Below, in pieces: positions 37,401 to 49,201 of a DNA stretch of 64,000 nucleotides (the first letter of the stretch is position 1; each line of letters starts with the position of its first letter). A program made the translations under genes and the position numbers. The notes under the pieces were generated by a model. The model was given only the letters and a program-made list of their open reading frames with translations, was not told the origin of the DNA and did not search any database. This stretch comes from Mya arenaria (Eukaryota; Mollusca; Bivalvia; Myida; Myidae). Where the stretch lies: positions 66,140,594 through 66,204,593 of the forward strand of contig NC_069134.1 of assembly GCF_026914265.1 (NCBI RefSeq). Direction: 5' to 3'.

Positions 37401-39330
37401 ACAAAAGGCACTAACTCTGTAATCAGCTAAAGTAGAGATACAATTTTTATGCACTGCAATTCCTCTCATTGTATGAAGTTTTAATATATTCTAACTTCGT
37501 TTGTCGGGGTATAACAAATGAATATTCACTTATTTAAATACCCATGTAAAGGTAGATTTTTTCGGAAAGTCACGAATTTCATGCCAACGAATATTCCCTT
37601 GATGAAAATGTCCCTAAACACCTAAACACCCGAACTATGACGGTTTAATCAACTTTCTAGAACGTAATTACTCGGTCGTCTCCGGCATGCGTAAATTATT
37701 TAGACTGGTACCTTGCATTATCACCGATAAAATTATTGGTGTCGGGTCCATTCGGCCGAGATATCATTTCGGCCTGATCCTTTTCGGTCTACTTTTATTC
37801 ATAAATGTTTGTTTTAAATCGTGTGAATTACGCTTTGAACTTTTATTTTATATCAGTTAAAATTAAATTGTGTTAATTTCGTTATTGCGACTTATATTTG
37901 ATAGTAAAATTGTGTGAATTAAACTTCGTACTTGGCTGGGAGTCCCTTCCGTCAAAGTTCAAGGTGATTCAATGCCCAACTCGATCATAGAATTACAGTT
38001 CGTGTAATTTGTGTATTTTTATAACGTGACACTCGAGTGAATGTATATGCATCACTATGAGACAGTCCTTAAGGAAATCCTTTCGTGACATATAAACCTC
38101 ATTTTATATTCATACGCCAAATTTCTGAGACGTCCTACTACCAGAACAGCTTCTATCCAAGTTGATTTATCATAAATAAGTTACCAGCAGCTGTATGTAC
38201 GTATAGCTGATGCTTCTGATTGGGTATTTTCCCCATGATTTAATTGGTATTTCTGCTTGTCAGACCAAAGGACTCATTAAAATTAATTATATTTGTCAGG
38301 TTAGCTTCAATCTTTTCAATCATGTCGATCTACTTAATATTTGACCGCACAACTCGTAACGTTTTTGAACATAAGTATACAATCAAGAATGACTGTGTGG
38401 ACGTCCAACGTATGAACCCGGTACACAACAGACGCCCTAACATCTTGTATTTAGGTCGCGACGTAAACAACAAGAACAAGATCACCAGCTCAAATGAATA
38501 TATGGTTATTATTGTGTCGATTTCGCGACACGGAGACACGAAGTTTTATATCATACATGATGTTGCTTTTTTAATGCTTTTTGTTGAAAAAATGGAGCTT
38601 TTGCAGTGAAAATATTTTTAATCCAAACTTAGGAGGAGGGAAAAAACAACTTAAATAACTACTTTTAAAATCAATTGTAGTTACTTCCCTTCAAAACTGA
38701 AAATTTCATTTTGGAATCAACAAATAATGTCAAAAATAATAATTTGATTATAAAAAGAATGGTATTGTGTAAAGGACCAGTGCCACTTAGAACTAAATGA
38801 TGAAAGAAAAAAGTGCGTATATTACTATCATAGAGTCTCAGATTATGTATGATTAAATCCCGAGAGCAACAGGATGCTTTATTTAACAGAAATGTTTGGG
38901 AAATACTAAGAAAATTCCTAACTCGACCACTGACTACATCTTTGCTAATGAGGTAGATACGTGACCAGAGCATAGCGCCTTGTGAATGGTATATGGCAGT
39001 TTCCTGTCTCGTCCCAAAAAGGAACCTCCATGGGTTTTTTTAAAAAAGAACTAGAAAAAATACTGTACATTTGAAATTAAATTCCAAAAGTCATACAAAA
39101 ATAAACCTCCTGTTTTTAAAATAAATCAGATGAAAGCGTTTTCGAATGAAAGATTACCAATGCTGTATAGTGAAATATCGCCAATTCAATCTGCCAATAG
39201 TGTCTTATCTTTTACCTCCCTTTTCGTCAACTATGAACATAACAGTATGATTATTTTGCATAAAAATGATTAAAAAAAAATCATACTTAAAAAATGAACA
39301 TCAGTATTATAAAAGCTACATATAATCTTG
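37401..39330. other. Intergenic, no gene supported
   Basis: A 121-codon frame at 38244-38609 overlaps an antisense frame and shows no domain or splice signals, so it is not called. Nothing else stands out. Confidence 0.5.
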
Positions 39331-39334
39331 AGCA

Positions 39335-39550
39335 TTAAGAACTGTTTCAACCGAGTTCAGTTGATACCCGTCTAATGATTGTAAACACCGAGAACGTCAA
39401 AACAATAAGACGTCTTATCGCAAAGAGCTAGATTATCGCATTCGAATCTCTGTGTCTTCAAGTCTTCAAAAGTCTGGATTTAAGTGCATCATCATCATCG
39501 TCGTCGTCGTCTCCGTCTTCGTCGTCATCATTACCATCAGCAGCAGCAGG
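39335..39550 (+). repeat. Dispersed repeat copy followed by (ATC/GTC)n microsatellite
   Basis: Homologous in opposite orientation to 34330-34480, sharing CAACCGAGTTCAG and GATACCCGTCTAATG. It then runs into CATCATCATC and CGTCGTCGTC tracts at 39487-39530. Confidence 0.7.
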
Positions 39551-39683
39551 CGCAGTAGCAGCATTAACACAACTAACTTACATAATAAAATACTCAAATG
39601 AAAATGTGTAAAAGAAGCGAAAGGACAATATGGTAATAATGAAGAAACAGGAACACAAAAAGTAAAATATCTATTTGTTTCAG

Positions 39684-39825
39684 ACACAGAAACTTCAACA
39701 AATACAGTTTGAAGGTTGGTCTGGTGACTCAAAGCTGCCCTTTTCTCCTAAGGTCGTTATAATCCTCCTTGATGCAGTGCAGTACTGGCAACACCAGGAA
39801 ACAACCCTGTTCTCGTTCATTGCAA
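39684..39825 (+). pseudogene. Receptor tyrosine phosphatase D2-like exon, frameshifted
   Basis: Acceptor TTTGTTTCAG and donor GTAAGT bound a 142-nt exon. It reads FEGWSGDSKLPFSPK and LLDAVQYWQHQ. A one-base loss then puts NNPVLVHC in a different frame, the segment that leads into the phosphatase signature. In the family these residues run continuously into HC-x5-R. The next exon continues with NGADRSG, so the three exons belong together. An assembly error could mimic the frameshift, but a second lesion lies in the last exon. Confidence 0.8.
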
Positions 39826-40572
39826 GTAAGTGGTTGTACTTCACTTCTTTACTATAAAGGTTGACACCTAACAAGTTGAAACTCATTGTGTATAGGGAAG
39901 CTCATTAAAAAAAAATATTTTGCTATGAACTTGGTTTTTTTCATGAGCAGGAAATTTTAAAAGCTGTTAATCAGAAAATATGATTTTTTAACCGGTTAGT
40001 CACAAGTTAAATTGAAAACTTCCCTTTAGAATATGAATTGTTCATATTTTATTAGCGTTGAAAGTTTAAATCTTAATTACTTTGGTTTTAATGCGTAAAA
40101 TAAATTGCTAATTTCTTATTATTTGATTTGAAGCAAACTAAAATATTGTTTTACCTTAACGAAATAATCACCCTGTTGTCATTCATCAGTGATTTAAGAA
40201 GTGTTTGCTGCAAATAAAAAGTATATAAATAGTATGTTTTGCTGGACCCATCCATGGCCGTTTTCACTCCTACCCCACTCAACCTGAAATTGTCGAGTCA
40301 TAACCCAATACAATGGAAATAACCCCCTTTTGTCGTGTTATCTCTAACGAGAAGTTTATCGGTTCCAATGATAGATAAATAATCATTACGTAAATGACAT
40401 TTTCTATTTATATTAATCTTCCTAATAATTTAACATGTTAATATAAGTTTATCGCATTTCTGTCTGGTGTTCATGCTGTATGAATGTAGGACAAATTGTC
40501 GGAGTTGCAGTTTGGTTTGTGTTTTTAGTGGTCTTTGAGACAAGCAATTTATTAATTCGTTATATCGATATA

Positions 40573-40610
40573 TCATGGTTACACGTCACGAATGGAGCAG
40601 ACAGAAGCTA
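40573..40610 (+). pseudogene. Possible relic of a phosphatase-signature exon
   Basis: AATGGAGCAGACAGAAG at 40591-40607 nearly repeats the start of the 42568 exon (AACGGAGCAGACAGAAG). The homology stops within about 20 bp, so this is either a decayed tandem exon or chance. Confidence 0.25.
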
Positions 40611-41457
40611 CTAGTTTGATGTTATCTAAGCAATTATTGAGAGGTTGTGCATTGAAAACAAACGCGTACTTGTTCGTTGTTAAGATGATGAATTTAGGAT
40701 CGGAACCGCCAGAAGTGATCACACCGTCTTAAACCTTTCATTTAAATTTTAATAGTTTCAAACAATACATAGCTGCCTCATAACTTTGAAACAATATTTG
40801 CGATTGATACTCTGAATTGTATTCTTTCGACTGAAGATAGAGTTGGGGTCCCTTATTGTAGAAATACTTGGGATTTACCTATTTGTTTTATTATTATTTG
40901 ATTTATTCTTAAGTTAATGCATTTGTTGAGTGAGGTTGTGTACATAATCTTGTTTACCCCCCCCCCCCCCAGTAAATAAACATTTAACTGACCGTTTGAA
41001 GGCGGTACCTAGCAATCTCTGATACACATCCCTAGTTTTATATGGAATAGAATATTATTATATTTACATCCGTACTTGATTTACTGAACGATAAAAATTG
41101 AGTTCATTTTGCATGAACCGGTCGACCTTTCGTGACCTTTGCAGGCGGAGTTTGGCAAGAAAGCAACGCTCTGATTTGGCGCTGGTGATCCACCGCGCGT
41201 ATTGATCTTACTACGATCTTCTTTATTGCTAAATATAACAGGGCACATGTTCTGTTGAATGCCGGCGTGTTTACATGTTTCTTTTGATGTTTTACGAAGA
41301 ATTTAAATGAAAGACATTATTTTCTAGAAATATCATTTCAAAAATGCTTGATTTTGCATTTGATAACAAAAGAACACGCATTGAACAAATAATAAAAACA
41401 AATTAAAATTGACGCGGTTTTTACTACGGTTCGTCTGCAACAACTGTCAAAACAAAC

Positions 41458-41637
41458 ATGACTGATGATTCTGAGTTCGGCGATTTCTTTCTAGGACAAA
41501 TGTATGCTCCATTATCGGATTCAGACAATAAATATCTTTCTACGATAGAATTAGGCGATATCTTCGTCTACATACATGAAATGATTGGAGACTGTCAAAG
41601 TGACATGTATTTTCGCGAGTTCGAACAAACATCTTAA
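41458..41637 (+). CDS. Isolated 59-codon ORF, unknown
   Basis: An ATG in the context AACAAACATGACT opens an acidic frame with a good mix of residues (contains SEFGDFFLGQ, STIELGDIFVY and a TS C-terminus), ending in TAA. The upstream 350 bp are slightly GC-richer than their surroundings. There is no known domain and no convincing donor, so it could be an orphan micro-ORF, the first exon of a lost element, or chance. Confidence 0.3.
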   Translation: MTDDSEFGDFFLGQMYAPLSDSDNKYLSTIELGDIFVYIHEMIGDCQSDMYFREFEQTS

Positions 41638-42130
41638 TATTGACAATTCGAGAAGACTTGCACATAACAACACTTCAATATCTTTGCAAAAGTTAAAAGA
41701 CAACAAAAAATGAAATTATGACGTTATAATTACCTTGAACTGGAAGTTATCCATTAAATCACCATGACCACATTCGTTATGCCCACTCACATGAGTCATG
41801 CATATGTAAAACAGGAGTTAAAATGTATCTCTTGATTGAAATGAACATCAACATCATAAAATCATTATTACCTCCACATATTTAACAGAAACTACCAAAT
41901 AATTAAAAAAAATGATTATTTATTTCTTTCGCTAATTACTTATGGACTATTTATTATGCGGAGGATAAAAAGAACGCCGAGCTAAAACACCAAGGGCGAA
42001 AAGTGCCCTTACCATTTACATTGATTGATTTCGCTCTACACGTTTTGTTCCTCTTTGTTGTAATTAAAGACTTGTTCTCAAACACCACTATTAGGTCGAA
42101 AAAAATTGCCAAATAAAAAGGGAAAGTGTA

Positions 42131-42282
42131 AATATAAGTATTGATTCTTATTTTTTGTGCGTTCATGCAGTATGAACGCTCGGCCGCGATTTTGCATATT
42201 TCCAAAAAAAATTATGCATATGCAAAATCGCGGCCGAGCGTTCATACTGCATAAACGCACAAAAAATAAGAATTAATCCTTA
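42131..42282. repeat. Long fold-back hairpin (MITE-like)
   Basis: Arms of about 67 bp (42131-42197 and 42215-42282) pair with only a few mismatches around a loop of about 17 bp. The core CTCGGCCGCGATTTTGCATA is perfect. A smaller palindrome, GTTCATGCAGTATGAAC, is nested in the left arm. The outer ends carry ATATAAG-type sequence; no target duplication was resolved. Confidence 0.9.
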
Positions 42283-42567
42283 TATGTAGTTTGTTGTTTG
42301 TGGCGTTTTGTGTTGTTGTTTCATGTCTCTAGTTTGTGATTGTTTGTTTGTGTTTTCTATGTCATTGGTTTATCCTTTGCCACTGAGCGGGGTTTATGTT
42401 TAACCTTTTGATTACTGGGTTTGTGTCTGTAGTTTTTTTATATTGATATTGTTCTATGCTGTGTCAGCGGTCGACGAGGGGATGAAGTATAAAAAAGACA
42501 CATACTAATATTATAAAATAGATGATTTGTCATAACACCTTTATTTATGTTATTGTAACACCTTCAG

Positions 42568-42703
42568 GAACGGAGCAGACAGAAGTGGCCTTTTCTGTGT
42601 TGCGTCAACGGTGTTGGAGAGGATGAAGATAGAACATGACGTTGCTATTGCCCAGGTCATCAAAGAGATGAGGAACTACGGTGAACAGATTTTTCTCTCT
42701 GTG
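42568..42703 (+). pseudogene. Receptor tyrosine phosphatase exon with catalytic-loop remnant
   Basis: Acceptor AACACCTTCAG and donor GTGCGT bound a 136-nt exon encoding NGADRSGLFCVASTVLERMK and EQIFLSV. Joined to the exon ending VHC, it forms the D2-type signature VHC.NGADRSG. The usual active-loop Gly-x-x-Arg pattern is partly changed, as is common in the non-catalytic D2 domain. The exon has no stop itself. Confidence 0.85.
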
Positions 42704-42938
42704 GTGCGTATATATACTTTTACAGCACGTGCCACGGTGAGATTTAACATCAAGCATTGCAATGTATTATTTATTTTTAACTACTTCCAGTCAGCAAAAA
42801 TGTTTTATTGTAATGATGTTTGTTTTGTGAATGACACACGGCAATTAAAAAGATCAAACATGTCGGTATAAAAAGCCATTGTCATAGACTTCAATAACAG
42901 TTAAATCTATCATTTTAACTAACACAAATTATTTTCAG

Positions 42939-43070
42939 GACCAGTTTTAGTTTGTGCATGAAGTAGTCAATGAATATATTCTGCAAAAAGAACATACTCC
43001 AATTTTACTTACTGATGTAGACAGACTGTCGAGCAATGTGACATTGATATGGCAACCTCGGGCTTTTTAA
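42939..43070 (+). pseudogene. Last exon of receptor tyrosine phosphatase, nonsense codon
   Basis: Acceptor TTATTTTCAG leads into DQF, then TAG at 42948-42950, then FVHEVVNEYI and a terminal TAA at 43068-43070. Family members read DQFKFVHEVV, so an AAG/AAA-to-TAG change is inferred. With the upstream frameshift this marks the gene end as a pseudogene. The extracellular, transmembrane and D1 exons were not found in this window. Confidence 0.82.
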
Positions 43071-45199
43071 TAGTGAAAATTGGTAATCGTCATGTTACAT
43101 AAACTACGTACCATTTGTAAATGTGCCTTTATATAACTATTACATACTCGATTGATTTATGAACATGTCAACCTGGTGTACATATTTATAATATTCTTAA
43201 ACGAAGATGGCTAAAGCTAAAATCAAAAGACTGTTCCTTCGTCTTTTGATTGTCGTTGTCATAAAAATGCGCTTCATCCAAGAATAATTACAAAAAAGAA
43301 TCCCGTGTTGCAAAGCAGGAAACACAATTATTCAACATCGGTGATTGATGTAACAATTAATTGCTTAGAAACTTGTTGTATGGTTATTATGGGTGAAGTG
43401 TCTGAATCGCAATTCAGTTTAATATTTAACAATAGTTATTTATCAGAGTTAAGTAGTTCTTCATCTACACTTAACGCTTTTTAATTTGTTAAGTAAAGTT
43501 CGTTACTTGCAAAACAAAGATCCAAAAGTAGGATATTTTTTTCTTAACGTACAGGTGTATGGTTTACTGATAACACTCGGAATATCACGAGCAGTATCTG
43601 TTAAAGATGCACTCTAACTCCCACATAAGATTTACCACAATCAATACTATTGTTTTAATATTCCGAAAAGGATGAATAAATGTAAAAAAACAAACTTTAT
43701 TTATTTATTAAGAAATGTGCATGGAACACGGTATTTCTACCTTATGAGACGATAGTAGCTCGCAGTAAATCTTTTAGCATTTACCAATCATTTAATATTT
43801 TTGCGCTTTCTGCTATTTAATACACGGTTACAATCTTGTTATCAGTAATTAATATTTTCCATAAAATCATTATTAGGTAAGTAGTTAAAGGTTTATCAGT
43901 CAAAATTGAAGTTTGTTATACATGTTAATGTATTGATTTTAAATAAGAGTGTCACTTTAACGATAGGTACCGATTGGACAACGGTTCGGAAATATCGATC
44001 AGTTTTAGAATGAAACCAAAGGTATATATTTTTGCATTCTTTATAATGCCGAATTGTCCACATTTAGCCAATATCTATATTAACAATAAATAACAATATA
44101 TTATTATATAATGACAATATTGTTGGTTACTTTTAATTAATTATAGAATAATGTATATAGTGTATCTTAACGTTTTTTGGGTAAGCCAATATGTATCATG
44201 CGGAGGAAAACGTTAATGTTTTTTTTGTAAAGTGATGTTCATCAGATGCAGCTAATCGTGGCCATGCTAAAATGTAAAATGTCCCGCTAATTCCAGTATC
44301 AGGAACAAATTTAGTTTCATTACAATCACATACTTATTGATCAATCTCATTTTTTGTGATTACATGAACGTGGTAAAACACTTAACACACATGCGAAAAT
44401 ACGTCCTGATTGATAAGCCGCTGGAGCTGTAGATAGTGTCACCCTGGTCAATTGTCTTTATGAATAATGATTGTTTTTAAACAAAGGTGAGCTGAAACGG
44501 AGTTCTGGAACGAAATTATTACAAAATATGTTGAAAGTTTTTAATTTGGGATAGATTCAGATATTCCAAAATGCTACACAAATCAGCTTAATTATTCGTA
44601 CATTTACTTCTTGAATCACATATATTTAGACACATATATTGAGGACATTTAACCCAATATTCGTGATATCATTTGAATTATGGTGACGATTATATTGTGG
44701 ACATTTAACCCAATATTCGTGATATCAATTGAATCATGGTGATGTTTAAGAACGTTTCGCACTTTTACAGGCTACCTTAGGTTCAATCAAGTATGATCGT
44801 AGTTAAATATCAATATGTATCTTCAACAATATAGCTTACTTATTATATAAGAAGTTAAACAAGCTATATTTATACTGTGTAATTATATAAACATATATAT
44901 TAATTATTAAATGACAATCCTATATACGATATCAAGTCATTATACACGTGTAACAATGATTTAGGAATAACTGTGGTCAATAATAGAGCTTGCCTAAATA
45001 AGTTATAGTCTTGAGATTAGTTTCAACTTAATCGTATTTTTCATTATTTTCGACAAACACTAGGACACTTTCATGGAGTTGCAATAGAATGGGTAACAAA
45101 TGTGATACGTTCTTTGGATGAATCGATTGTAGATCCAATATTGACCATTAAAAAGCTATACTCCATAGATAGGGGGGTTGATGATGCTGAAACTGTTTT
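43071..45199. other. Intergenic AT-rich sequence
   Basis: No gene. A tandem duplication of about 60 bp lies at 44637-44750, marked by GACATTTAACCCAATATTCG twice. Confidence 0.55.
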
Positions 45200-46040
45200 G
45201 CGTTCCAGTTGTGAACAATTGCTACAGAAGAACTAGCGATTTTGGGTGTGGTACCTACTATTGCTACCAACATAATGTCCAGCGATAGGGGGCAATGACG
45301 GTGTTGCATGTATTATTTTGCCTATGTACTGTCCAGCGCTATGTGTCGTTGGCGGTTTTGCACCTACTTTTGTTTCCAATGTACAGTCAAGCGATATGAG
45401 GCGTTGACGGTTTTGCACCTACTATTGCGACCAATGTCCAGCAATAGGGGGCGTTGACAGTATATTACCTATTATTATTGCCAATGAACAGTTCAGCTAT
45501 GGGAGACGTTGACAGTGTTGCACCTACTATAATGTCAATGAGCATCCTTGCGATAGGGGGCGTTGACGGGGGTGTACCACTTGCCATTGCTGCCAATATA
45601 CGATCCCGAGATAGGGACGTTGGCACTTTTGCACTTTTTATTGCGCCCAAAATACAGTCCAACGATAGGGATCTTTGAGAGTGATGCACTTTTTTCTGCT
45701 GTCAATGGGCAGTCAAGCGATAGTGGGCTTTGAGAGTGTTGCACCTATTTTTATCGTCAATGTACAGTCCAGCGATAGGGACGTTGAAGTATTGCACTTA
45801 TTTTTGCCGTCAATGTAAAGTTCAGCGATAGGGGAGTTAACGGTATTGCCCAAACTATTGTTGTAAATGTACAGTCGAACTATAGGGGGCGTTGACATTG
45901 CTGTAGCTACTATTGTTGTCCATATAGAGGCCAGCGAATTTGGGTGGGGCATTCACGTTGTTGAACCTAATATTGTTGCCAATGTACATTCCAGCAGCGA
46001 TAAGGGACGTTGACGGTGATACCTATACTATTGTTGCCAA
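45200..46040. repeat. About 55-bp diverged minisatellite
   Basis: CAGCGATAGGGGGCGTTGAC-like blocks recur about every 54-56 bp (for example near 45276, 45332, 45388, 45438, 45491, 45769 and 45822). They alternate with GTTGCACCTACTATTG and GCCAATGTACAGTCC blocks, giving about 15 diverged copies. Confidence 0.85.
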
Positions 46041-46309
46041 TGTCGACAGTATTGCATCTAATATTGTTGCCGATGTTGACATTATTGCAATTACTTTTGT
46101 TGCAAATGTTGTCAGTGTTGCAACTACTGCCAATCTGAAACATCTTTAATAATTCGGATGCATTATATGATTCTGACCGATTTCTTATCCATACTGTTTT
46201 TTATCTAGCATAAAGCGCTGGCTGTACAAATATGCCCCGAACTTCGCACACAGTGTAGCCATTTTTGTTTCTGGTTCCTCGTGATCATTAACATCTCAAT
46301 AAACTATCA

Positions 46310-46753
46310 CACAGGGGAGTATCACGTGATCGCTAAAGTACATTGGCCGTACAAGATGGCGAATATTTCGACCGCATCAATACATAAATTCGGCGTTTAC
46401 GGATGGTAAATGTTAAGGTAGGATGTTTAGAATAGGCGCAGAGTACCTGCATTGTAAAACAATTTACTCGCGTGTGTTTTGTTTTTCGAAGGTTTGCTTA
46501 GTTTGAGCCTGAAACTCGATACAGATTTTATTTCTGTGAGTACATTGTCCGTATCAGTCTGATTTCTGTCTGTTTTAGCGCAAAAAGCAGGAATATGAAA
46601 CAAAAGTTTACAAAATATTGATTAAATTTGCAAAAAAATACTTCGTTGTAAGTTTCAAGTGATAGTTTCGTGTTTAACAAAAGTTCTGGACAATTTTCAA
46701 AGCGAGTACATGGTCCGTACAAAATATTTATGAGTACATTGTCCGGACGATTT
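46310..46753 (+). repeat. Left terminal inverted repeat
   Basis: 444 bp, matching 49202-49645 in inverse orientation with few changes. It carries four GTACATTGTCCGTAC-like motifs (46338, 46540, 46706, 46734). It also has AAGATGGCG at 46354, opening a short frame (MANISTASIHKFG..) that meets a donor-like GGATGGTAAAT at 46403. Confidence 0.92.
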
Positions 46754-46863
46754 TTTTTATTTAACCTAGTGACATTTACATTACTTTTAACTTCATTATG
46801 AAATGATTTCTTTACAACAAATAATTTTCATAATCAGATTTAAATGTGTTTTTATTATTTCAG

Positions 46864-46892
46864 GATCTGATCACTACTCATTCACCACAATG
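46864..46892 (+). CDS. 29-nt candidate microexon in the transposon
   Basis: Acceptor TTATTTCAG and donor GTACGT bound a 29-nt exon ending in CACAATG. Spliced to 47637 it would give a start codon in good context followed by 24 codons. The pairing is inferred. Confidence 0.4.
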
Positions 46893-47129
46893 GTACGTAT
46901 ATGTCTCTTATATACATGTCATATTATACGTATGCATGTTTAAAGATTAAATAGGCTTATTTCGTTGACGGAATTATTTTCTTAAGATAATATCAGAAAG
47001 AAGTGATATTAGCTGTTTAAAATGAACATCGAGTTTTTTGTAAGATTAGGGCATTGAATATAAACCGAAGCCAAGCACAGCACAATTACAATTACACTAT
47101 TCAAAACAGGGGCAATAATGTATAATATA

Positions 47130-47262
47130 AGTATCTATCCGGCGTATCAGGTATAGAAAAATCCGACCCGAGGGAACGAGTCGGTAACGAGGCTTGCCGA
47201 GCTACCGGCCACGTAGCGTGCCCGAGGGTCGGATTTTTCAATCTGGACCGGAAAGATATGAT
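47130..47262. repeat. Small hairpin/MITE nested in the transposon
   Basis: GAAAAATCCGACCC at 47155 is mirrored at 47227-47240, with imperfect extension outward (ATCTATCCGG and its inverse CCGGAAAGAT). The GC-rich loop contains CGAGCTACCGG. Confidence 0.75.
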
Positions 47263-47636
47263 TGATATTTTTTCTTGCATATCTAAATTTATCAATTTGT
47301 GGAAAAAATGACATTGAATACGAACTTTGGTACAATTACACCAAATGCGCGTGCGACTTGTTTAGCGACGTCATAGAGCGCCGTACTTTAAAACAGTTAC
47401 ATGGGTATGTAAGATTGGATATTCCAGCACTGGTCACATGAACGGAAACACACGTCCAGTATGCAAGAATACGGCACATGCCATATCGACACAATATGCG
47501 AAAGGTGAAAAGAGGGGTTCGCCTAAGCATGATCATTTTTGTTAATCAAACGTATTTTTGGTGTGATTTTAAATTCATTGCCACCATCTATCATAAACAT
47601 GCAATTGTGTAATTAACTATTTGAAATTAATTTCAG

Positions 47637-47711
47637 GAGTCTAGAAAAGAATTGATGTGCCGGCATTGTGGGAAGATATTTTATAGCATTCGAACACGAG
47701 CACTTCCATAA
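47637..47711 (+). CDS. Candidate terminal exon, zinc-finger-like remnant
   Basis: After AATTTCAG the frame reads ESRKELMCRHCGKIF and ends in TAA after RALP. CxxCGKxF resembles the first half of a C2H2 finger, but no His pair follows. AATAAA-type signals lie near 47925. It may be a truncated coding remnant of the element. Confidence 0.4.
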   Translation, partial: ESRKELMCRHCGKIFYSIRTRALP

Positions 47712-48318
47712 TGGAAAGGCGCCATGAGTTGTTAATGTGCTATTATGTTTATAATTTTACAGGATCCTAATTTTGTATATAAATTTTTGTTCACATTGTT
47801 ATTTGATCTCATTTTCTAATATCTACTGGAAAAGTGGTGTGCCATAAACTGTTAATGTGCAACTATAAATTTGATTTTCCAATATTGTGGTAATTAGTCT
47901 GTGATTATAAGTGTTTACACTGGTCAATAAATATAATTGAATAAAATCAAAATAAAAACATAATGGTTTCTTTTTATTTACCTATTAGTCGGTTAACACA
48001 AACTGAATATATCAAAAAGCATTGACACTATTATATTTCTGGTGTTAAAAGAAGACATCATACGTAAACTACTGACCGTTTCGAATGTCTTACATACACT
48101 AGACAACACAGCGACAACGATATCTTCAATGAAATTGTCAAACTAACATATTATATGTTGATTCTTATTCTCACTATTACAGTTCTGGCAATTTCAATTG
48201 TATAAATCTTACAGACAATTTTAAATGTAACATAGCATCGATTTCAGTGATGGCAAACATATCAGTGAAAAATGCTACCGGTGAGTGCAGATTGTAGTTG
48301 TATTTTTTGTTTCATGGT

Positions 48319-48412
48319 TTAAATCATTTTGCATGCCTCGTTTAGAGGTATTTCTTCCAGTTCGTTTTTGTTTGGGTCTATGAAGCGAAAGTGTTGACTT
48401 CTTCCGTCATAT
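48319..48412 (-). pseudogene. Terminal coding exon remnant of the transposon, minus strand
   Basis: On the minus strand, acceptor TTTTATTTCAG leads into YDGRSQHFRFIDPNKNELEE and ends KMI-stop. The composition is protein-like. Joined in phase to the 49071-49149 exon it gives one reading frame, but the latter has two stops. It is probably the C-terminus of a decayed element protein; I do not recognise the family. Confidence 0.45.
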
Positions 48413-49070
48413 CTGAAATAAAACACAAAGCATTGCACGCCTATGCATCGTTTTACTAAACAAGAGCGAACTATAACCCTCGTATGTTGTTTCGAAGTCG
48501 AAAACTGAACGTTACTAAAACAATGTAGAAGTTAACATGTTGTTGATGCACATGTGTATACTTTATAGTGCAATATGTGTACCAAAGTTTGGTTGAATAT
48601 ATAACCGGTTCTTAAGGAGACGCAGCCAGACTCTCAACCCACGAACAGACGAACTAATACAAATCATTTTAATAGATGGCATGGATTTACACGTACTATA
48701 CGTACATTAAATTAGCAACACAAATGAGTATGCCAATCAAAGACGGTGGAATTATTCTTAATAAAGCATCGTTTCAATAACTTGGACATATTTGATAGAG
48801 GTATAATATATCATCAATAAACTAAAAATACTAGATTTCTAGAGTAAAAATCGAATTTAGGTTATGTTTTGTACTGTTTTCTTACTGTATGTATAGTATA
48901 ATATACATAAAATACATAGTACAATTTATATCATACAATACGAGTTCACCGTTCAGTTCCCAGATCAAAAATTGTTAAAAGAAGTGGAGGGGTTTATTAT
49001 AATAGGGAATAGTTCTATTATAATACACATCGAAGAAATTTCATAATAAACAGATAAAGTGCTTACTTAC

Positions 49071-49149
49071 ACGAAATCTTAATCCGACTCAATTCATATA
49101 TTGTCTAGAAAGCGTATTAAGTAGGGACAAACTTGTTGTGCAGCATAAT
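49071..49149 (-). pseudogene. Upstream coding exon remnant of the transposon, minus strand
   Basis: Strong acceptor (CCCTTCTTTGTAG) and donor (GTAAGTAAG). The frame in phase with the downstream exon reads YAAQQVCPYLIRFLDNI, then TGA and, five codons later, TAA. The stops indicate decay. Confidence 0.45.
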
Positions 49150-49201
49150 CTACAAAGAAGGGAATTGTATAAAATTATTAATGAGAAATGCTTTAAGCAT
49201 G

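Larger units (their letters stand above)
39826..42567. other. Intron of phosphatase relic, with repeats
   Basis: Contains a (C)n run at about 40959-40971, the relic at 40573, the 59-codon ORF and the fold-back. The segment 42283-42480 is T/G-rich and resembles a dispersed repeat. Confidence 0.5.

Noticed and set aside
38244..38609. 121-codon open frame
   Set aside because: An overlapping antisense frame exists; no domain, no splice sites and no repeat family recognised.
45454..46149. Several 69-79-codon frames
   Set aside because: They lie in the 55-bp minisatellite and have repetitive composition.
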